Under the pieces are notes generated by a model, which saw nothing but the letters and a program-made list of their open reading frames with translations, did not search any database and was not told the origin of the DNA. Made by a program: the position numbers and the translations under genes. Positions 24,931-34,161 of a stretch of 56,804 nt of DNA are shown here, one piece after another. Origin of the DNA: Acidimicrobiia bacterium (lineage in GTDB: Bacteria; Actinomycetota; Acidimicrobiia; Acidimicrobiales; SZUA-35); assembly GCA_029863385.1 (NCBI GenBank), contig JAOTVU010000007.1:1-56804 (forward strand). Direction: 5' to 3'. Positions within the stretch are counted from its first letter, which is position 1. Every line of letters begins with the position of its first letter.

Positions 24931-25910
24931 TGGGCATGCTGACGATGGCGGAGGCGATGAACCAGGCGCTGCGTGAGGAGATGCGCCGCGACCCGAGTGT
25001 GTACGTTGTCGGGTTGGGCCTCTACCCGAGCGCAGCCTCGTCGGCGACGTCCGGTCTCGTCGAGGAGTTCGGTGAACTGCGAGTGCGTAACGCTCCCAAC
25101 TGCGAGACCACCATCGCCGGGTCGGCGGTCGGTGCCGCGCTGGTGGGCATGCGACCCGTCGTCGAGCTGCACCTTGCCGACTTTGCGTTCAACGCACTCG
25201 ACGAGATCCTCTCCAAGGCCGGCAAGTGGCGCTACATGCACGGCGGCAACTCCGGTATGAAACTGCCGATCGTGTTCCTCGAAGGCATCGGCGGCTATGT
25301 CAACGGCGCGGCGGAGCATTCCCAGTCACCGCTGGCACTCTACTGGCACGCGCCGGGGCTGAAGATAGCCGTTCCCACCACCCCTCGTGACGCCAAGGGT
25401 CTGCTCAAGACAGCGGTGCGCGAGGACAATCCGGTGATGTTCTTCACCCACAAGCTCCACAACGGCGAACTGGGCCCGGTACCCGACGACCCGGACTTCA
25501 CCATTCCGTTCGGAGTGGCGGAGGTCCGTCGTGAGGGAGCCGACGTGTCCGTCGTGGCAACTTCGTACATGGTCGACCTCGCCCTGGAGGCTGCTGCCGA
25601 ACTGGAGGGTCGCGGTGTCGAGGTCGAGGTCATCGACCCCTGCACGCTTGAGCCGCTGGACACCGAAGCGATCGTGGCCTCGGTGCGCAAGACGGGGCGG
25701 CTGGTGGTGGTGGACGAGGACACCAGGCGCTGCGGTGTAGGGGCCGAGATCGGCGCCCAGGTCATGGAACACGCCTTCGAGGCGTTGCGCGCCCCGATTG
25801 GGCGGGTCGCCAACCCCGATCTGCCCGTCCCCTACAGTCCGCCGCTGGAAGCGGCTGTGCTTCCTTCCGTCGCCTCCATCACCGCTGCCATCACCGCCAC
25901 ATTGGGGTGA
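24930..25910 (+). CDS. Thiamine diphosphate-dependent dehydrogenase E1, beta subunit (transketolase-like)
   Basis: 326 residues with the beta-subunit pyrimidine and C-terminal domains: MLTMAEAMNQALREEM, FGELRVRNAPNCETTIAGSA (catalytic Glu region), GMRPVVELHLADFAFNALDEI, then GAEHSQS as AAEHSQSPLALYWHAPGL, and C-terminal VEVIDPCTLEPLDTEAI. The resemblance is to acetoin dehydrogenase/PDH E1 beta. ATGA-type overlap with the alpha gene implies translational coupling and a 1:1 heterotetramer. The QNSD-type contact GLGLYPS near the start is atypical of PDH, so the partner substrate stays open. Confidence 0.88.
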   Translation: MGMLTMAEAMNQALREEMRRDPSVYVVGLGLYPSAASSATSGLVEEFGELRVRNAPNCETTIAGSAVGAALVGMRPVVELHLADFAFNALDEILSKAGKWRYMHGGNSGMKLPIVFLEGIGGYVNGAAEHSQSPLALYWHAPGLKIAVPTTPRDAKGLLKTAVREDNPVMFFTHKLHNGELGPVPDDPDFTIPFGVAEVRREGADVSVVATSYMVDLALEAAAELEGRGVEVEVIDPCTLEPLDTEAIVASVRKTGRLVVVDEDTRRCGVGAEIGAQVMEHAFEALRAPIGRVANPDLPVPYSPPLEAAVLPSVASITAAITATLG

Positions 25911-25931
25911 CTGAGCCGACCGATCGGGCCC

Positions 25932-25950
25932 GGTTCAACGTCTGTGAACC
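25932..25950. terminator. Hairpin between convergent E1 beta and methyltransferase genes
   Basis: GGTTCA / TGAACC, six perfect pairs with a seven-base loop, overlapping the methyltransferase stop codon and 22 bases beyond the E1 beta stop. Weak stem, no clear U-tract. Confidence 0.3.
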
Positions 25951-26723
25951 TTCCACACCAGCTCACTGGGCCAGCGGTTGGCCCATTCGGCATCGACGAA
26001 GAATTCAGCGCCCCGGGCCGATTCGGGAGCCCGAGGCTCGCGTAGGTCGTCGATGGTGAAGCCGATCCGGTGGAACAAGGCGACCCAGTCCGACAGCGGA
26101 AGACAGAAGTTGACACCGCCCGGGTCGATCTCGGCATCCCTCCAGTCGAGCGTGTGCATCCCGAAATAGGGGCGCTCCAGCCGGTCTACCACGTTCGCAC
26201 CGTTCTCCGGGGCACAGACCATCGCCAGCGGATGGTTGGCCAGGAAAACCAGCCTCCCTCCAGGGCGGAGGAGTCGGTGCGCTTCCCGCAACCAGGCTTC
26301 CGGATCACACCAGATCGCCGCCCCGTACTCGTTGATGGCGAAGTCGAACGAACCATCGGGCAGCGGGACGGACTCGGCGTTGCCATGGATGAGGGTCAGG
26401 TCGATCCCGTGCTCGGTCTTCAGGCGTCGGGCCGTTGCGAGCTGGGCGGCGGAGTTGTCGATGCCGGTTACCGTGGCTCCTCTGCGGGCCATCCACGACG
26501 ACACATAGGCCGTTCCACATCCCATCTCGATCGCGTCGAGCCCGCTCATGTCGACCGGTAGCATCTCCAGCTCGGCCTCAAGTACGCCCCAGATACCCCA
26601 GGACGGATGGTCACGGGCCCACGCCCGCTCGCCCATCGCAACCCAATCATGAGCCATTGCATCCCAGTGGCCTCGGTTCGCCGCAACGTGATCGGGGAGG
26701 TTCTCGGAATCGCCGTCACTCAT
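25935..26723 (-). CDS. Class I SAM-dependent methyltransferase
   Basis: 262 residues. Motif I AIEMGCGTAYVSSWMARRG (E replaces D in the usual DxGxGxG context), GIDNSAAQLATARRL for ribose binding, FDFAINEYGAAIWCDPEAWL for motif II and REAHRLLRPGGRLVFLAN for motif III. The NRGHWDAMAHDWVAMGERAW opening is common in actinobacterial small-molecule methyltransferases. Substrate unknown. Start ATG 26723 begins the conserved N-terminus; a longer frame upstream is not supported. Convergent with E1 beta. Confidence 0.85.
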   Translation of the reverse strand: MSDGDSENLPDHVAANRGHWDAMAHDWVAMGERAWARDHPSWGIWGVLEAELEMLPVDMSGLDAIEMGCGTAYVSSWMARRGATVTGIDNSAAQLATARRLKTEHGIDLTLIHGNAESVPLPDGSFDFAINEYGAAIWCDPEAWLREAHRLLRPGGRLVFLANHPLAMVCAPENGANVVDRLERPYFGMHTLDWRDAEIDPGGVNFCLPLSDWVALFHRIGFTIDDLREPRAPESARGAEFFVDAEWANRWPSELVWKVHRR

Positions 26724-26794
26724 GTCGACACTGTAGAGGCGCCCCCCCTGACCGACATGGCGCACGTCGCCCCCATGCCAGGGCAGGCGTGAGT

Positions 26795-28825
26795 TCAGAC
26801 GCCGGCCAACCGCTCGGCGAGGGCCTCGTCGAGCTGCTGGTAGCCGTGATGCTCGACCTCGAAGTTGCCGAGCCCTCCAGTCATGGACCGCAGGTCGATG
26901 GCGTAGCGGGTGATCTCCGATGTCGGGACGTGGGCGCGGATGGTGGTGATTCCTCGATCGGCGTCGGTGCTGAGCACTCGGGCACGCCGGGCGTTGAGGT
27001 CGCCCAGCACAGGACCCTGCTGATCGCTGGGCACCGCCACATGGATCTCGCTGACCGGCTCCAGCACGTTGACCCCGACCAGGTCGATGGCCTGTCGAAG
27101 CGCCGCCGCGCCGGCCATCTTGAATGCCAGTTCCGACGAGTCGACCGAGTGATGCTTTCCGTCGACGCACACCGCCCGGATGTCGACCAGTGGATACCCG
27201 TACCGTCCGCCCCGTGCCATCGACTCCTCGATGCCGGCCTGGACCGCCGGTATCAACCCGGTCGGGATGGATCCGCCCCTGACCTCGCTCTCGAACTCGA
27301 AGCCCGACCCGATCGGGAGCGGCTCGAAGCGGATCCGGGCCACGCCGAACTGTCCGTGCCCCCCGGTCTGCTTCTTGTGCCGGCCCTCGACCTCGATCGG
27401 ACCGGCCAAAGTCTCACGATAGGGGACCGCAACGTCATCGACGGTGACCTCCACGCCGTGGCGGGCCAGGCGGGACAGGGCGACCTGAAGATGCATCTCC
27501 CCGCTGCCGCTGAGCACGGTCTGACCGGTCCGGGAGTCGTTGTAGAGCCGCAGGGTCGGATCCTCGGTGGTGAGCCGACGGATATGGTCGATGAGCTTGC
27601 CCTCTTCGGACGGCTTGGTTGGAGCGATGGCGAAACCGTACGTCGGGCCGGGCGCCTGGAGCGGGGTGACGGCCACCGGCATCCCGTTGGGCGCCAGCGT
27701 GTCGCCGGTAGAGGTGCGGCCGAGTTTGGGAATGGCGACGATGTCACCGGCGACGGCTTCTTCGACCCAGGAGTGATGGGGACCGGCGAGAGACGTCAGC
27801 TGGAAGATCCGTTCGGTGGCGCGGTTCCCGGTATTGACAAGGGTGTCGCCCGGTTTGATCCGACCGGACAGTACCTTCACCAATGACAGCTGGCCGAGGA
27901 AGTCGTCGAAGATGGTCTTGAACACAAAGGCCAGTGGTTCGCCGTCCGGATCGGGGGCGATGTCGATCGTCGAGTCACCGGCGTTAACCGTGGTCGGGCG
28001 GGCGGATGGGCCGACCCGGCAGATGAAGTCGGCCAGGTAGTCGGCGCCGATGGGCGCGGTGGCGGACCCGCACAGAACCGGGAACACCCTGCCGGCGTCG
28101 ACCGCGTCGTGGAGCAGACGATCGATCTCGGCGGGCGACGGGTCGGTGCCCTCGAGATATCGCTCCAGCGTGCCGTCGTCGAATTCAACCACCTCTTCGA
28201 TCAGGTGTTCGTGCTCGGCCCGCTCCCGGTCCTCGAGATCCTCGGGAACGGGACCGTCCTCGGCCTGTCCGCCGTCGTAGAGAAGCGATCGTTCGGCGAT
28301 GAGGTCGGCGATGCCATGGAATGTCGACTGCTCGCCGATCGGCAGTTCTACCGGGTCGGTATGGGATCCGAAGACCTCCCGAACCTCGCGGAGGGTGCGG
28401 TCGAACGATGAGCGAGCCCGGTCCAGCTTGTTGATGAAGATGAAGCGGGGAAGGCCGAGCTCGTCAGCCCGGCGCCAGAGCAACCGCTCCTGGGCCTGCA
28501 CCCCGGCCACGCCGTCGACGACGAAGACGGCCAGGTCGGCGACTTGGAGTCCCATGAGGGCGTCGCCCAGGAAATCGGTGTAGCCCGGGGTGTCGATCAG
28601 GTTGATCCGGTGATCGCCCCAGTCGCAGGAGGTCACCGACAGCGAGAGCGTCTGCGTGCGAGCTCGAGCCTCGGGATCGTGATCGAGTTGGGTGCTGCCG
28701 TCATCGACGCGACCGAGGCGTGACACGGCACCCGCCCGGTACAGCAGTGCCTCGGCGAGACTCGTTTTCCCGGTGCTCTGGTGACCAACAAGGACGACGT
28801 TGCGGAGTCGGTTGGTAGGGGTCAT
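26795..28825 (-). CDS. Elongation factor G-like GTPase (EF-G2 type)
   Basis: 676 residues with the EF-G domain order. The G domain has P-loop GHQSTGKTS (residues 14-22), DTPGYTDF and NKLD. Domain II is LVKVLSGRIKPGDTL, domain III VLSGSGEMHLQVALSRL, domain IV KKQTGGHGQFGVARIRFEP and RGGRYGYPLVDIRA, domain V PVSEIHVAVPSDQQGPVLGDLNARRARV. The P-loop differs from the GHIDAGKT of canonical EF-G, and domain IV is close to the divergent EF-G-like paralogues of actinobacteria, whose role in translation is unsettled. No ribosomal protein genes are nearby, supporting a paralogue rather than the main fusA. Confidence 0.9.
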   Translation of the reverse strand: MTPTNRLRNVVLVGHQSTGKTSLAEALLYRAGAVSRLGRVDDGSTQLDHDPEARARTQTLSLSVTSCDWGDHRINLIDTPGYTDFLGDALMGLQVADLAVFVVDGVAGVQAQERLLWRRADELGLPRFIFINKLDRARSSFDRTLREVREVFGSHTDPVELPIGEQSTFHGIADLIAERSLLYDGGQAEDGPVPEDLEDRERAEHEHLIEEVVEFDDGTLERYLEGTDPSPAEIDRLLHDAVDAGRVFPVLCGSATAPIGADYLADFICRVGPSARPTTVNAGDSTIDIAPDPDGEPLAFVFKTIFDDFLGQLSLVKVLSGRIKPGDTLVNTGNRATERIFQLTSLAGPHHSWVEEAVAGDIVAIPKLGRTSTGDTLAPNGMPVAVTPLQAPGPTYGFAIAPTKPSEEGKLIDHIRRLTTEDPTLRLYNDSRTGQTVLSGSGEMHLQVALSRLARHGVEVTVDDVAVPYRETLAGPIEVEGRHKKQTGGHGQFGVARIRFEPLPIGSGFEFESEVRGGSIPTGLIPAVQAGIEESMARGGRYGYPLVDIRAVCVDGKHHSVDSSELAFKMAGAAALRQAIDLVGVNVLEPVSEIHVAVPSDQQGPVLGDLNARRARVLSTDADRGITTIRAHVPTSEITRYAIDLRSMTGGLGNFEVEHHGYQQLDEALAERLAGV

Positions 28826-28857
28826 TACCCCTGCTGTAGTCGAAGTCAGCCTTCAGA

Positions 28858-29730
28858 TCAAGAGCGAGAATCGGACGGTTCACCGAACCACAGGGTGCGT
28901 TGCGGGAATGGAATCGTGATATCGGCCGCGGCCAAGGCCTCACTCACCGCCTGGACGACACGGTCTCGGGTCTGGCGGAGGGCCAGCTCGCCGGGTTCAT
29001 GCCAGACGTCCAATTCGAAGTTGATGCTCGAGTCCGCGAACTCGGTGGCGAACACTTTCACGGCCGGTGTCTTCAGAACCCCGTCGACACCGGCGGCGGC
29101 CTCCTCGAGGACCTTCCGGGCCAGCGCGACATCGGTCCCGTACGCCACACCGACCTTCAGCGTCGTGCGCCGCCGACCGGCACGGACATAGTTGACGACT
29201 TCACGGTCGACCACGATCGAGTTCGGAATGTAGGTGGTCTCGCCGGCAAAGGTCTCGATGACCACCGCCCGAGAGGTGACGTCGATCACCGTGCCACGGA
29301 TATCCCCCGATCTGACCTCTTCACCGATCTTGAGCGGCCTGTGAACGTGGATCAAGAGCCCGGAGAACAGGTTCAGCAGGGCCGGCTGCACGGCCAGCGC
29401 CAAGGCGATGCCGCCGATGCCGAGAGCTCCGAGCAGCGGGCTGATGCGCACCCCAACCGCCCCGAGAGCGTAGATCAGGGCGATCATGATGATGATCACC
29501 TGAACCAGTCGCGCCACCAGAACCTCGACGTGAGCGGTGTCGGCCTGGGAGCTTCGGAACAGGCGGGCGATCGCCCGTTTGGCGACCATCGCCACGAAGA
29601 TCCCGACCATCAGTGTCGCAAGGGCGACCAGCCAGTTGACGAGGGCTGAATCCTGCGGGTTTACGGCGTCCACCAGGGTTTCTGTGTCGAGAATCGGATT
29701 CTCAGGCGGATCAGGGACCGTACCGAACAT
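28858..29730 (-). CDS. MscS-family small-conductance mechanosensitive channel
   Basis: 290 residues. Three N-terminal hydrophobic helices (VNWLVALATLMVGIFVAMVA, QVIIIMIALIYALGAVGV and the pore helix LLGALGIGGIALALAVQPALLNL) lead into the MscS beta domain (HRPLKIGEEVRSGDIRGTVIDV, TTYIPNSIVVDREVVNY). A C-terminal alpha/beta part follows. The Gly/Ala packing of the pore helix is as in MscS. It would release solutes on hypo-osmotic shock. It lies 32 bases upstream of the EF-G-like gene on the same strand and may be co-transcribed. Confidence 0.9.
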   Translation of the reverse strand: MFGTVPDPPENPILDTETLVDAVNPQDSALVNWLVALATLMVGIFVAMVAKRAIARLFRSSQADTAHVEVLVARLVQVIIIMIALIYALGAVGVRISPLLGALGIGGIALALAVQPALLNLFSGLLIHVHRPLKIGEEVRSGDIRGTVIDVTSRAVVIETFAGETTYIPNSIVVDREVVNYVRAGRRRTTLKVGVAYGTDVALARKVLEEAAAGVDGVLKTPAVKVFATEFADSSINFELDVWHEPGELALRQTRDRVVQAVSEALAAADITIPFPQRTLWFGEPSDSRS

Positions 29731-29779
29731 GCTTCTTCGTCTGCCTTGAATGTGACGACACCCATGCCGCCCCGTCGCC

Positions 29780-30010
29780 TCATCGTAGCGGCAAACACCG
29801 GGGGACGATGGCCCCGAAATCGGTCGGGGTCATCGATGAGAACGCCATGGACTCGAACGCTCGAAGCGCGTCGGGCAGGGTCGGGGTCCCGATGAGTTCG
29901 AGGGCCTGCAGCTTGGTCTCGAATCGCGCCCGCGAACTGAACCGGCGGTTGAAACCGGGCACATCCACCCGGGCCAACCAGGTCGCCTCGTTTGGATCGC
30001 GGCCCGTCAT
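29780..30010 (-). CDS. Small hypothetical protein
   Basis: 76 codons from ATG 30010 with high G/C third positions in this frame, giving a plausible soluble protein (NEATWLARVDVPGFNRRFSS, LQALELIGTPTLPDALRAFE). No domain recognised and no clear ribosome-binding site. It lies 49 bases upstream of the MscS gene in the same orientation. The opposite-strand frame is poorer in codon use. Confidence 0.4.
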   Translation of the reverse strand: MTGRDPNEATWLARVDVPGFNRRFSSRARFETKLQALELIGTPTLPDALRAFESMAFSSMTPTDFGAIVPRCLPLR

Positions 30011-30121
30011 CGAGAGGCGGGGTTACCGCCGTCTGATGATCGACCGCCTTCGAACGGCGGCAGGGCAACGACGAAGAAGGTAGTCTGGAGGTGCTTTGGG
30101 GGCGGGGAAAGGAGTGGATTC

Positions 30122-31222
30122 ATGGGGCATGGATACTGGCCATTCAGCGCCCGATCGGCATTCATATCGAGCTTGGTCTTGGCGGTCGCAATCCTGGGCT
30201 TGATGTTCTGGGCCGCCGGCCGGGAGAACGGTGGCTTCGAGATTTCCGGCCTCTCGTTCGTCGTGGCGTTGCTGGCTGCGCTTGTCCCGGTCATCGCGCT
30301 GGTCCTTGGACGGGTCACGTCTGTCGAAGCGGCGGGGGTGAAGCTCTCGTTGGAGGCTGTCCAGGAGGTCGTACGAACGTCGGGCGAGGTTGGAACGAGG
30401 GCGCTCCTCGCCGAAAATCTCGGCCTGAGACCAGGGCAGGTCGAGGACAGCGGGAGCGACACGGTCATGAGAACGCTCGCCGACGTGGTCGGCAACGATG
30501 TCGTTGTTGTTGACCTGCGAGAGGGGGAGGCCTGGTGGAAAAGCCGGCTCCTGCTGCTCACCGCAGGTGCAGCCCGTCTACACAATCCTCGGGCGATTGC
30601 CTTCGTCAAAGCCACTCCCGATCGCCCGCAGACCTACATCGGATGGGCATCCCCGTCGGATATCCTGCGTCGCTTGCTGGAGGTCGACCCCGTGTTGCGT
30701 CGAGCCCACGAGAGTGCCGATCGGAAAACTCTCCTCTGGCGGCTCAGTTCCGCTCCAGAGGAAGGGTCTGCGCGCCGGCTTCCGTGGGCGCCGTCTGGCA
30801 ACGACATCAGCTACTCGGAGCCGAAAAACGCGACCGAAAGAGCGTTGTGGTTGGAGCATCCAGACGGCGGTAAGTGGATGCTACCCTGGCCTTCCGCAGC
30901 GGCTGTCTACCCGCACCATGTGGACGGCTACGACTTTCTCGTTCCCGAGCATATTCTTCGCGATGAGATTCGAGGGGTGGAGCAGGACGCGCCAGACAAT
31001 CGCGTCACGGACAGCCGCCTGAGGGACTGGCTCGGCTCCGTTCTTCATGAGGATTCAGTCGATCGGGACGAAGATGAGGCGACGTGGACTGCGACGATCG
31101 TCAGATCGACCGCTGAGTATTTCGCCGTCACGTCGAACGATCAGCTCGTTGATCTCATCCCACGTCAGCGGGCCCTGAATGCCTTGATGCTGAAGCTTGT
31201 GGAGCCGGAGAAGTCCGCCTAG
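30122..31222 (+). CDS. Membrane-anchored protein of unknown function
   Basis: 366 residues. Two N-terminal hydrophobic helices (FISSLVLAVAILGLMFWAAG and FVVALLAALVPVIALVLG) are followed by a large cytosolic part with no motif that I recognise (VGNDVVVVDLREGEAWW, LTAGAARLHNPRAIAFV, YIGWASPSDILRRLLEVDP, DLIPRQRALNALML). AAAGGAGTGG lies before the ATG. GC content is visibly lower than in the genes around it, and it has no operon partners, so it may be horizontally acquired. The LTAGA/LHNPRAIAFV element with a following IGWAS strand looks like a Rossmann-type sensor fold, a weak guess. Confidence 0.7.
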   Translation: MGHGYWPFSARSAFISSLVLAVAILGLMFWAAGRENGGFEISGLSFVVALLAALVPVIALVLGRVTSVEAAGVKLSLEAVQEVVRTSGEVGTRALLAENLGLRPGQVEDSGSDTVMRTLADVVGNDVVVVDLREGEAWWKSRLLLLTAGAARLHNPRAIAFVKATPDRPQTYIGWASPSDILRRLLEVDPVLRRAHESADRKTLLWRLSSAPEEGSARRLPWAPSGNDISYSEPKNATERALWLEHPDGGKWMLPWPSAAAVYPHHVDGYDFLVPEHILRDEIRGVEQDAPDNRVTDSRLRDWLGSVLHEDSVDRDEDEATWTATIVRSTAEYFAVTSNDQLVDLIPRQRALNALMLKLVEPEKSA

Positions 31223-31399
31223 TCACGTCCTCAACGTTGTCGGCCTGGTCGATCAATCGGGTGTTGGCGACCGGCCGCGATTGCGTTCCGAGCGGCGCTC
31301 AGCTGTCGACTGCCGGACCGCGACTCGCCCACTTTCGACGCCGGTGCTGCTCGTTGTCGTCCGGCTGCCCATTCCGGAGAACATGTTTGACGAGAAGGA

Positions 31400-31423
31400 C
31401 GAGAACAAGAATACTCGTTCTCG
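31400..31423. promoter_or_regulatory. 24-bp near-perfect palindrome upstream of the aromatic cassette
   Basis: CGAGAACAAG - AATA - CTCGTTCTCG: the two 10-base arms match at nine positions around a four-base centre. It lies about 33 bases before the first gene of the monooxygenase/dioxygenase/hydrolase cassette. Size and symmetry fit a TetR- or IclR/GntR-type dimer operator; no such regulator gene is adjacent in this window. Confidence 0.65.
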
Positions 31424-31456
31424 TCTGGACTTTTCGGGGGACAGGTTGTCAACGGT

Positions 31457-33044
31457 TTGGGGTCACAGCTCGACTGCCAGGTTCTTGTTGTCGGCGCCGG
31501 CCCCGCCGGACTGTCGTTGGCCGCCGTGCTCGGTCAGGCCGGGGTCGACACGATGGTTCTCGAACGTCGAACCGACCCGTTCACGGTCCCCCGGGCGATC
31601 GCGTATGACGCCGAAACCCTGAGGTTCCTCCAGAAGATCGGCGCCTACGAGGAACTGGCCCCCAACCTGGTGCTCGACACCCCGGTTCTGTACCTCGGGC
31701 GGACCGGCCAGCAGATCGGCAAGGTCATCGGTGCCACCTATCGATTCGGCCACAGCCAGCTTGGCACGTTCTACCAGCCCGAACTGGAAGGGGTCATCGC
31801 CAACGCCGTTGCGAAGATGGCAAGTGTCGAGATTCGACGCGGCATCGAGGTCGGCGACGTCGTTGATCACGAGCGATACGTGGAGGTGGTCGCCTCCAGC
31901 GGTGACGGTCAGCGGGAAACGCTGAAGGCCCGGTACGTCGTCGCCTGTGACGGCGGGTCGAGCCGCATCCGCGAACGTCTCGGTATCAAGTTCGCCGGGT
32001 TCACCTTCCACGAACGATGGGTGGTCGTCGACCTCCAGAACGACTTCGACCCGGACCGCAACATCCGCTTCTACTGCGACCCGCAACGTCCGGCGGTCTG
32101 CCTGCCGGTTTCCCACAACCGCCGCCGGTGGGAGTTCCTTCTCATGCCCGGCGACGATCCCGACGAGATCGCATCCGAACACAGCGTCCGGGCCCTGATG
32201 GAGGGATACGGAACCAGTCCCGACGTGCACATCGAGCGGAGTGTCGTGTACTCCTTCCACTCCCGGTTCGCCGAATCCTTCCAGCGGGGCAACGTGTTCC
32301 TGGCCGGCGACTCGGCCCACGTGATGCCCCCCTTTGCCGGCCAGGGCCTCAACAGCGGTGTCCGCGACGCGGCCAACCTGGGATGGAAGCTGGCGGCGGT
32401 CTGCAACGGCCAGGCCCATCCTGCGCTCCTGGCCAGCTACGAGGTGGAGCGACGCAAGAGCGTCGAGGCACTCACCAGGCTAGCGGTTCGCCTGGGAAGA
32501 GCGATCATGCCGACCAGCGACCGGAAGGCCAGGGTCAGGGACCGGATCATGACGAGCCTCTGGAGATTCGGCCCGTGGCGCGAGTCCATGGAGGCGGGGC
32601 GCCTTGTCCCCGACCCGATGATCGACCCCTCGAACCTCCTTCCCCATGACAAGCAGGGGGCCGTCGGCGTCAAGGTCGCGGGCAGAATGCTCGTGCAACC
32701 CAAGCTCGAGACGAGTCAGGGGGAGGTGCTGCTCGATGACCGCTCGGCCCCGGTTTGCTGCGCTCGGCGTGGGTTGCGACCCGTTGACTGCACTGCACCC
32801 CGAGGACCTCGCTCTGCTCGAGGGGCTCGACGCCTCGCTGGTCGCGGTTGGAACACCCGACGGGCCGAGCGACCCCGACGGCGCACTCGCCTCGTTTGTC
32901 GACGGGACGACATATGTGCGCATCGTTCGCCCGGACCGTTTCGGCGCCCAGGCGGTACGGGTCGCTCCGAACGAAGTCCAACTCGGCGAGTTCGCCGACT
33001 TCCATTGCCTAGGCCGTAGGCCGGCGCTCCAGATCACCAACTGA
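31457..33044 (+). CDS. FAD-dependent aromatic hydroxylase (MhpA-like), C-terminus frameshifted
   Basis: A class A flavoprotein monooxygenase: FAD motif VVGAGPAGLSLAAVL at residues about 11-25, the DG motif ARYVVACDGGSSRIRERLG and the GDSAHVMPPFAGQGLNSGVRD signature (cited in part) for FAD/NAD(P)H. The frame is open to about 32740 (LVQPKLETSQGEVLLDD), where one extra C shifts it. The continuation RPRFAALGVGCDPLTAL through DGTTYVRIVRPDRFGAQ, up to 33044, is the expected thioredoxin-like C-terminal domain in the next frame. The start is a TTG at 31457. It resembles enzymes hydroxylating 3-hydroxyphenylpropionate or resorcinol-type rings; with the next gene it would make and then cleave a catechol. 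Confidence 0.8.
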
Positions 33045-33061
33045 CGAAAGGTCCATCTGAC

Positions 33062-34159
33062 GTGACCCTCCTCGACGCCGAACAGCTCCTGCCACGAGCG
33101 CAAAACCCACTCGTCAAAGCCGTCGACATCGCTCATCTGCGCTTCAGCCGACCCGATCTGCAGAGGGCCGCCGACTTCTACGCCGATTTCGGGCTGCACG
33201 ACATGAGGCGCAGCGACGACAAACTCCTTCTCTACGCCGATGGAGGCACACAACCCTGTGTCATTGTCACCAGGAGCGAAAGGCCCGGCTTCGATGGCCT
33301 CGGATTGATGGTCGAGTCCGACGCCGATCTCGACAAGCTCGCAGGACTGCCCGGCGCCTCGGACGTGGAAGCCGCCGAGGGAGCAGAAGGTGTGCAGCAG
33401 GTCCGACTCACCGGCCCGCTCGGGTTCGAGGTCAGGGCGGTGAGTTGCACCTTGGGTCAACCGGCCATCGTGAGGGACGCCTTGGACATGAACCTCGCCG
33501 ACCACCGGGATCGGATCAACGAAACACAACGGCCACCGTTGCGGGCCTCTTCGATCCTGCGTCTCGGACACTGTGCGATGAACGTGCTCGAGTTCGAAGC
33601 CGCCGCTCGGTGGTTCATTGACACCTTCGGGCTCATCCCCAGCGACATCCAGGTGCTCAGCGACAACAAGCCGTTCCTGAGCTTTCTCCGCTGTGATCGG
33701 GGCGACACACCGACCGACCACCACACCGTGGTCCTGGTACAGAGCGTCGAGAACAGCTTCAGTCACGCCGCCTTCGAAGTCATCGACCTCGACGACGTGG
33801 CCATGGGCCAGCAGTTCCTGATGTCCCAGGGCCACAAACATGCATGGGGGATCGGACGGCACGTCCTCGGCAGTCAGATCTTCGACTACTGGCGCGATCC
33901 GTGGGGGGACAAGGTCGAGCACTTCTGTGACAGTGATCTGTTCACCGCCGACCACCCGACCGAGGTCTCACCATTCTCCATGGCATCGCTCTATCAGTGG
34001 GGGCCCTCGGTGCCACGCGACTTCGAGGCTCCAAAACCGACTCCGAGATTCATCCGCCAGGCCGTCGAGAACGTGCGTAACAGCGATGAGATGACCTTCG
34101 ATCGGACGTTTCGTCTGTTGAAAGCGGTGAGTCAGAAGTCTCGGAGCTGGGGTAGGTAG
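33062..34159 (+). CDS. Type I extradiol ring-cleavage dioxygenase (VOC superfamily)
   Basis: 365 residues made of two vicinal-oxygen-chelate modules. The C-terminal one carries the 2-His-1-Glu iron site: H170 in RLGHCAMNV, H235 in SFSHAAFEV and E286 in DKVEHFCDSD, with the conserved H/Y residues GIGRHVLGSQIFDYWRDPWG between (residues about 263-282). Such enzymes open catechols next to the hydroxyls using Fe(II) and O2. It lies between an aromatic hydroxylase and an FAH-family hydrolase with gaps of 17 and 2 bases, so it is clearly in one operon. The precise substrate (catechol, 2,3-dihydroxyphenylpropionate, biphenyldiol) is not resolvable. Confidence 0.88.
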   Translation: MTLLDAEQLLPRAQNPLVKAVDIAHLRFSRPDLQRAADFYADFGLHDMRRSDDKLLLYADGGTQPCVIVTRSERPGFDGLGLMVESDADLDKLAGLPGASDVEAAEGAEGVQQVRLTGPLGFEVRAVSCTLGQPAIVRDALDMNLADHRDRINETQRPPLRASSILRLGHCAMNVLEFEAAARWFIDTFGLIPSDIQVLSDNKPFLSFLRCDRGDTPTDHHTVVLVQSVENSFSHAAFEVIDLDDVAMGQQFLMSQGHKHAWGIGRHVLGSQIFDYWRDPWGDKVEHFCDSDLFTADHPTEVSPFSMASLYQWGPSVPRDFEAPKPTPRFIRQAVENVRNSDEMTFDRTFRLLKAVSQKSRSWGR

Positions 34160-34161
34160 CC

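Noticed and set aside
31223..31399. Possible small gene between the orphan membrane protein and the hydroxylase
   Set aside because: No frame with good start and codon use; the region looks like a promoter segment.
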